NCBI GenBank assembly: GCA_031284385.1
Contig: JAISZZ010000107.1
Location: 1 to 8,640 of the forward strand
Length of the DNA stretch: 8,640 nt
Reading direction: 5' to 3'
Source of the DNA: Treponema sp.
Lineage (GTDB): Bacteria > Spirochaetota > Spirochaetia > Treponematales > Breznakiellaceae
Under the pieces are notes generated by a model. The model was not told the origin of the DNA. It saw only the letters and a program-made list of their open reading frames with translations, and ran no database searches. The position numbers were made by a program, and so were the translations under genes. Positions 5,921 through 8,640 of the stretch are shown piece after piece (the first letter of the stretch is position 1; each line of letters starts with the position of its first letter).

Positions 5921-6780
5921 TGATCAAAACATGGTCAACGCCGGTACAAGACGAAAACAGGCATAGTAAACCGTGCATCCTGTGCGGCGGCGAGGATTTT
6001 TCGTCCGGCTTGCGCTGCGAAGGTTTCGGATATGTCCGCTGTAAACGCTGTTCTCTTTTGCAGATGAACCCCCAACCAGACGCAAACGCCGTTAAAAGGC
6101 GCTATAGCGGCGAAAATTATCTTGCCTACGAGATTGAAAATGAAGAAGCGTTTTTGAATCTGGGTTTGCTCACGCTGGCGGACGCTGGTTTTTATGAATT
6201 TGAACATGGTTTGAAGGCTAATGAACGGCGTGTTATTGATGCGGGCTGCGCGACCGGCGCCATCCTCGCTTTTCTCGAAAAGCGAGGATGGCGGGCGGAA
6301 GGCGTGGAAATCAACAGGGCGCAGGCCGAATATGCACGCCGCTCGCGAGGGCTGACGGTACACGGCCTTCCGCTGGAAGAAAATAAATTACAAACGGGCG
6401 CTTACACGCTCATTACCGCCTCTCACCTGATTGAACACTTGCCTGACCCGTGCGCGTTTTTGGCGGAAGCGCGGAGGCTTCTTGCCCCAAACGGTATTCT
6501 TTTGCTGACAACGCCTAACAGCGATGGTTTCCAGTCTCGTATTTTTGGCGGGCGCTGGCGTTCGGCGATTTTTGACCACCTTTATCTGTTTTCAATAAAA
6601 ACGCTGCCGCGGCTTCTTGAACAGATGGGTTTCCGTATCGAAAAAATTGTTACATGGGGCGGCTTAGCCGCCGGCCTCGCGCCGCGCCCCGTAAAACTAA
6701 TTTTTGACAGGCTCGCAAAACGTTTAGGTTTAGGCGATGTCATGCTGATAGTTGCTGCCCCAGCCATCCCGACTCCATAA
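5917..6780 (+). CDS. Zinc-ribbon class I SAM-dependent methyltransferase
   Basis: 287 residues. The ATG at 5917 overlaps the TGA of the lipoprotein gene (ATGA) and has no Shine-Dalgarno of its own, so translation is probably coupled; an adjacent ATG at 5920 is equivalent. Two cysteine pairs, C20-X2-C23 and C42-X2-C45, form a zinc ribbon of the type that precedes Methyltransf_23-like domains. The Rossmann SAM-binding core starts at about residue 104: motif I is VIDAGCATG (106-114), the acidic residue after strand 2 is E131 in GVEIN, SHLIEHLPDP (169-178) is the family signature, and LLTTPNSDGF (196-205) is motif III. Related proteins methylate sugars, quinone-like or lipid substrates; the substrate here is unknown. 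No membrane segment or signal peptide is seen. Codons are GC-rich (one 60-base stretch from 6241 is about 68% GC). Confidence 0.9.
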   Translation: MMIKTWSTPVQDENRHSKPCILCGGEDFSSGLRCEGFGYVRCKRCSLLQMNPQPDANAVKRRYSGENYLAYEIENEEAFLNLGLLTLADAGFYEFEHGLKANERRVIDAGCATGAILAFLEKRGWRAEGVEINRAQAEYARRSRGLTVHGLPLEENKLQTGAYTLITASHLIEHLPDPCAFLAEARRLLAPNGILLLTTPNSDGFQSRIFGGRWRSAIFDHLYLFSIKTLPRLLEQMGFRIEKIVTWGGLAAGLAPRPVKLIFDRLAKRLGLGDVMLIVAAPAIPTP

Positions 6781-6809
6781 AGCCGGCTTTTCGCGGTGGG
6801 ATAGGTGGT

Positions 6810-6823
6810 GGGGGGGGGGGGGG
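6810..6823 (+). repeat. Poly-G tract (14 G) between convergent methyltransferase genes
   Basis: Fourteen consecutive G, preceded by G-rich GGTGGTG. It starts 29 bases after the zinc-ribbon methyltransferase stop and lies 80 bases beyond the stop of the convergent TylF-type gene. It is outside both coding sequences, so slippage would not change either protein. A role in transcript ends, or none, is possible. Confidence 0.9.
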
Positions 6824-6868
6824 ATTGTTCATAATGCAGAAAGGCATAAAAATAATTGGACTTACTAG

Positions 6869-6900
6869 ATTTGTTCAAGAACTTCAGTTTTTGAACAAAT
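6869..6900. terminator. Hairpin between convergent methyltransferase genes; third member of the GTTCAAAAAC family
   Basis: Arms 6869-6882 (ATTTGTTCAAGAAC) and 6887-6900 pair over 14 positions with one G-T wobble around a TTCA loop. It lies 3 bases after the TylF-type stop on the minus strand and 88 bases after the other methyltransferase stop. Sequence and loop match the terminal hairpin of the dispersed element (1107-1142; related 7874-7902), without the rest of that element. It probably serves as a terminator or 3'-end stabiliser for the minus-strand gene. Confidence 0.6.
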
Positions 6901-6903
6901 TTA

Positions 6904-7527
6904 TTATTTAGAAAAAACAACACTACCGCATAAATCGCTTATTGGAACATACGGTACATTGAATTCTTCAGAAAACCTTTTAACCGCATTCTTAGCTCCA
7001 TATAATTTTCCATTGTAATCATGTACAAATATATATCCACCTTTCTCAAGCCGCTCATAAAAATATAAAAGACCTTGATATATCGGTTCAAATAAATCAG
7101 CATCTATACTTACAAATACGAATCTGTCTTTGATGTTTTCCGTTGTTGCAGGAAACCGGCCTTTTCTTATAATGCAATTATCGGGATATTTCATTTTTCT
7201 TAGAACTAATTCAGTACTTCTATTCGTAAAATCGTTTTCTTTTGCTACGATACTAAATTTTCTTTCTATATCTACATCACGTTTATCAAAACCATTAAAA
7301 GTATCAAACAGGTATAATGTCTTATCAGGAAAATGTTCGTTAAGTTTTTTCGCAAAATCCCCTTTATAGACCCCTAATTCCGCTATACAGCCTTTTATCT
7401 TTTTACTTTTAATTTCTTCGGCAACTAATTCCAGCGTTTGATACCGAATAACATCATTTAATGTAAATATCCGTATCAACCATGCAATAACAATTTCCCG
7501 GGCAATTCTCATTATAGCATCAACCAT
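6904..7527 (-). CDS. TylF / macrocin-type SAM-dependent O-methyltransferase
   Basis: The start is ATG 7527-7525, with AAGGAA (7540-7535) 7 bases upstream, giving 207 residues. Characteristic TylF-family motifs occur in order: IAELGVYKGDFAK (48-60, SAM-binding loop), LYLFDTFNGFD (71-81), GRFPATTE (123-130), VSIDADLFEPIYQG (139-152; the acidic metal/substrate site) and GGYIFVHDYNG (163-173). The family O-methylates sugars in macrolide and aminocoumarin pathways, and homologues occur in surface-polysaccharide clusters. Methylation of a glycan hydroxyl is my inference. At about 207 residues it is shorter than the roughly 250-residue antibiotic enzymes. The gene is strikingly AT-rich (27-32% GC in sampled 60-base stretches), unlike both neighbours, suggesting recent acquisition. 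It is convergent with the other methyltransferase. Confidence 0.9.
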   Translation of the reverse strand: MVDAIMRIAREIVIAWLIRIFTLNDVIRYQTLELVAEEIKSKKIKGCIAELGVYKGDFAKKLNEHFPDKTLYLFDTFNGFDKRDVDIERKFSIVAKENDFTNRSTELVLRKMKYPDNCIIRKGRFPATTENIKDRFVFVSIDADLFEPIYQGLLYFYERLEKGGYIFVHDYNGKLYGAKNAVKRFSEEFNVPYVPISDLCGSVVFSK

Positions 7528-7570
7528 GGTCAAATTCCTTTTTATACACAATTTCTGGACATACTCCAGT

Positions 7571-7744
7571 CATTACTATCTAACCGCCCATACGGGCAAG
7601 CTCTCATTTGTTATGGCGTATTCCTACGCCTCACGGTTTTTCAAGAACGCCCTATTCCGCGTCTCGACCGCAGCCTTCAACTTCCACAGCGATATGCTCC
7701 GCAAGGCGGCGCAGCGGGGCGCGGGTACGGAAACTGAAGCTTAG
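7571..7744 (+). pseudogene. Probable 3' remnant of a lost gene
   Basis: This plus-strand frame ends in TAG at 7742-7744. From about 7571 it has coding-like codon use with G or C at most third positions, in contrast to the AT-rich gene beside it. The readable C-terminus is rich in Phe, Arg and Ala (AYSYASRFFKNALFR, FNFHSDMLRKAAQRG). The only in-frame ATGs (7526, 7613) lack ribosome binding sites, and the first falls on the start of the minus-strand TylF-type gene. It therefore looks like the tail of a gene whose 5' part was replaced. I do not recognise the family. Confidence 0.4.
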
Positions 7745-7764
7745 GCCAGCGCTGATTAACTTGA

Positions 7765-7854
7765 GGCCGCAAAAACTATGTTGACATCATCGTTACCCTA
7801 AGGAGCAAGCTCATTTCATTGCGCAAATACAGTATCAAGGATATGCGAAAATAA
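7765..7854 (+). pseudogene. Possible short coding remnant
   Basis: A 29-codon open stretch after an in-frame TGA (7762-7764), ending at TAA 7852-7854, reads plausibly as a C-terminal tail (VDIIVTLRSKLISLRK, then YSIKDMRK). There is no start codon with a binding site. It may be another piece of the disrupted locus to its left, or chance. Confidence 0.15.
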
Positions 7855-7873
7855 TATGAACGGAAACAGTAAC

Positions 7874-7985
7874 GTTGTTCAAAATTGAAGTTTTTGAACA
7901 ACTTCCGATAAAAACAGCAAAATGCGGCACATTTGCATAGCATTTGCTGCGACTTGTGAGAGAACTCATAAGGTTCTTGAACAAG
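7874..7985 (-). repeat. Dispersed palindromic element, copy 2 (inverted, short array)
   Basis: Read on the minus strand, this repeats the order of copy 1. A hairpin CTTGT-AGAAC-loop-GTTCT-ACAAG (7985-7953) comes first, then GCAGCAAATGCTATG with about two tandem units, then GCATTTTGCTGTTTTTA. The terminal hairpin has 11-bp arms at 7902-7892 and 7884-7874. Copy 1 is 182 bp and this copy 112 bp, the difference being mostly the tandem array. A stray GGTTCTTGAACAA (8093-8105) repeats 7972-7984 in direct orientation outside the element. Confidence 0.78.
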
Positions 7986-8133
7986 GCCAGTACATTTTTG
8001 ATGGTAACCTGTTTTTCATTCTTTGTCTATTATCCGCAGTAAGATTTTTGGGCATTTCACATAGCATTCCGGCTAGGTATAACGGTTTAGCGGGTTCTTG
8101 AACAATTCTATTATTATTCCTGCGCAGCATGGT

Positions 8134-8162
8134 TCATAAATGTAAAACTGCTGTGCTATAAT
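8134..8162 (+). promoter_or_regulatory. Extended -10 promoter of yedF
   Basis: TTCATA (8134-8139) lies 17 bases from a perfect TATAAT (8157-8162), which is preceded by TGC, an extended -10. Transcription would start near 8169, giving a leader of about 47 bases. An inverted repeat GCGCAGCA (8122-8129) / TGCTGTGC (8149-8156, seven pairs plus one G-T) brackets the -35 and abuts the -10. In the leader, GACAATCC-GCTT-GGTTGTC (8173-8191) can fold with one bulge. Confidence 0.68.
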
Positions 8163-8215
8163 AGGTTTATTTGACAATCCGCTTGGTTGTCGAGTTCAAT
8201 ATTACAGGAGCTTAT

Positions 8216-8640
8216 ATGAAAACATTGGATATGCTGGGGCAGCCCTGCCCGATTCCGGTAGTAAAAGCAAAAGAAGTTCTGGCCGGACAGGATGCGGCGG
8301 GAGTTGTCGTGGTGGTGGACAACATGGCAGCGGTACAGAACCTCGAAAAGATGGCCAAGGGAACCGGCTGCGGTTTTTCTTATGTTGAGGAGGGGGCAGC
8401 GTACCGGGTAACCATCGTCAAAGGCGCAAACGCTAAGATTGACGCGCTGGATGGTGCGCCGAATGATGAGGGAGAGGGAAAGCGGGGGCCGGTGGTTCTC
8501 ATAACATCGGACAGCATGGGCAGGGGAGCGGAAGAACTGGGGCGGCTGCTTATCAAAGGATTTATCTTTTCGCTGACCCAATTAAACCCGCTGCCCGAAG
8601 CGGTCATATTCTTGAACGGCGGGGCGCGGCTCACCACAGA
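8216..8640 (+). CDS. yedF: Selenium-metabolism protein YedF (TusA-like plus DsrE-like; N-terminal part, runs off the right edge)
   Basis: AGGAG (8206-8210) sits 5 bases before ATG 8216. The frame is open for 141 codons to the window end, so the C-terminus is missing. Residues 1-70 are a TusA/SirA-like domain with MLGQPCPIPVVKAKEV (6-21). Cys11 in the CPxP motif is the usual persulfide- or perselenide-carrying position. After a charged Gly/Asp/Glu/Lys linker (about 78-93) begins a DsrE-like domain: VVLITSDSMGRGAEELGRLL (95-114), GFIFSLTQLNPLPEAVIFLN, ending near NGGARLTT. This two-domain order is that of YedF, which genome context links to selenium use and sulfur transfer; its exact reaction is not settled. 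Whether selenium genes follow lies outside the window. Confidence 0.9.
   Translation, partial: MKTLDMLGQPCPIPVVKAKEVLAGQDAAGVVVVVDNMAAVQNLEKMAKGTGCGFSYVEEGAAYRVTIVKGANAKIDALDGAPNDEGEGKRGPVVLITSDSMGRGAEELGRLLIKGFIFSLTQLNPLPEAVIFLNGGARLTT

Noticed and set aside
7526..7744. Intact 72-residue protein starting at ATG 7526
   Set aside because: The ATG overlaps the start codon of the minus-strand methyltransferase and has no Shine-Dalgarno; the coding signal begins only further in, so I call it a remnant instead.
8156..8637. Minus-strand ORFs at the right edge (8156-8581, 8380-8637)
   Set aside because: Both are antisense to yedF, whose CPxP and DsrE-like motifs make the plus strand the coding one.

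Overview
The window looks like chromosomal DNA from a spirochaete, most likely a host- or gut-associated Treponema-like bacterium. The case rests on lipoproteins with relaxed lipoboxes, a small outer-membrane barrel protein, long poly-G tracts of the kind known from treponemes, and a YedF-type selenium-metabolism protein. This placement is an inference; no rRNA or other marker gene is present. Base composition is mixed, from roughly 30% GC in one gene to over 60% in part of its neighbour.

Layout, left to right. (1) Positions 1-359, minus strand: the N-terminal part of a secreted, probably beta-barrel outer-membrane protein. (2) Positions 360-1293: a long non-coding stretch with small hairpins, a 14-G tract and one copy (961-1142) of a palindromic dispersed repeat carrying a short tandem array, followed by a good sigma-70 promoter. 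(3) Positions 1294-2937: a large surface lipoprotein with a C-terminal beta-helix; its coding sequence contains a 15-G tract, so it is a strong candidate for ON/OFF phase variation. (4) Positions 3014-3466, minus strand: a small heat-shock protein (Hsp20), convergent with the lipoprotein gene and separated from it by a perfect 16-bp hairpin. (5) Positions 3467-3974: a divergent intergenic region with several inverted repeats, a GC-rich palindrome cluster and the gap promoter. (6) Positions 3975-5027: glyceraldehyde-3-phosphate dehydrogenase, followed by a double hairpin whose second stem is a classic intrinsic terminator. (7) Positions 5174-6780: a lipoprotein gene overlapping a zinc-ribbon plus class I SAM methyltransferase gene by ATGA. 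(8) Positions 6781-6903: a 14-G tract and a GTTCAAAAAC-type hairpin. (9) Positions 6904-7527, minus strand: a very AT-rich TylF/macrocin-type O-methyltransferase, probably acquired. (10) Positions 7528-8133: apparent gene remnants and a second, inverted copy (7874-7985) of the dispersed repeat. (11) From 8216: the start of yedF, preceded by an extended -10 promoter.

The genes do not form one pathway. Housekeeping genes (gap, hsp20, yedF) alternate with accessory surface and methylation genes. The most notable signals are the three 14-15 base G tracts in 8.6 kb, one of them inside a surface lipoprotein gene, and the dispersed palindromic element whose two full copies are inverted and differ in the length of an internal 10-11 bp repeat array. 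I see no CRISPR array, tRNA, rRNA, transposase or complete defence system.
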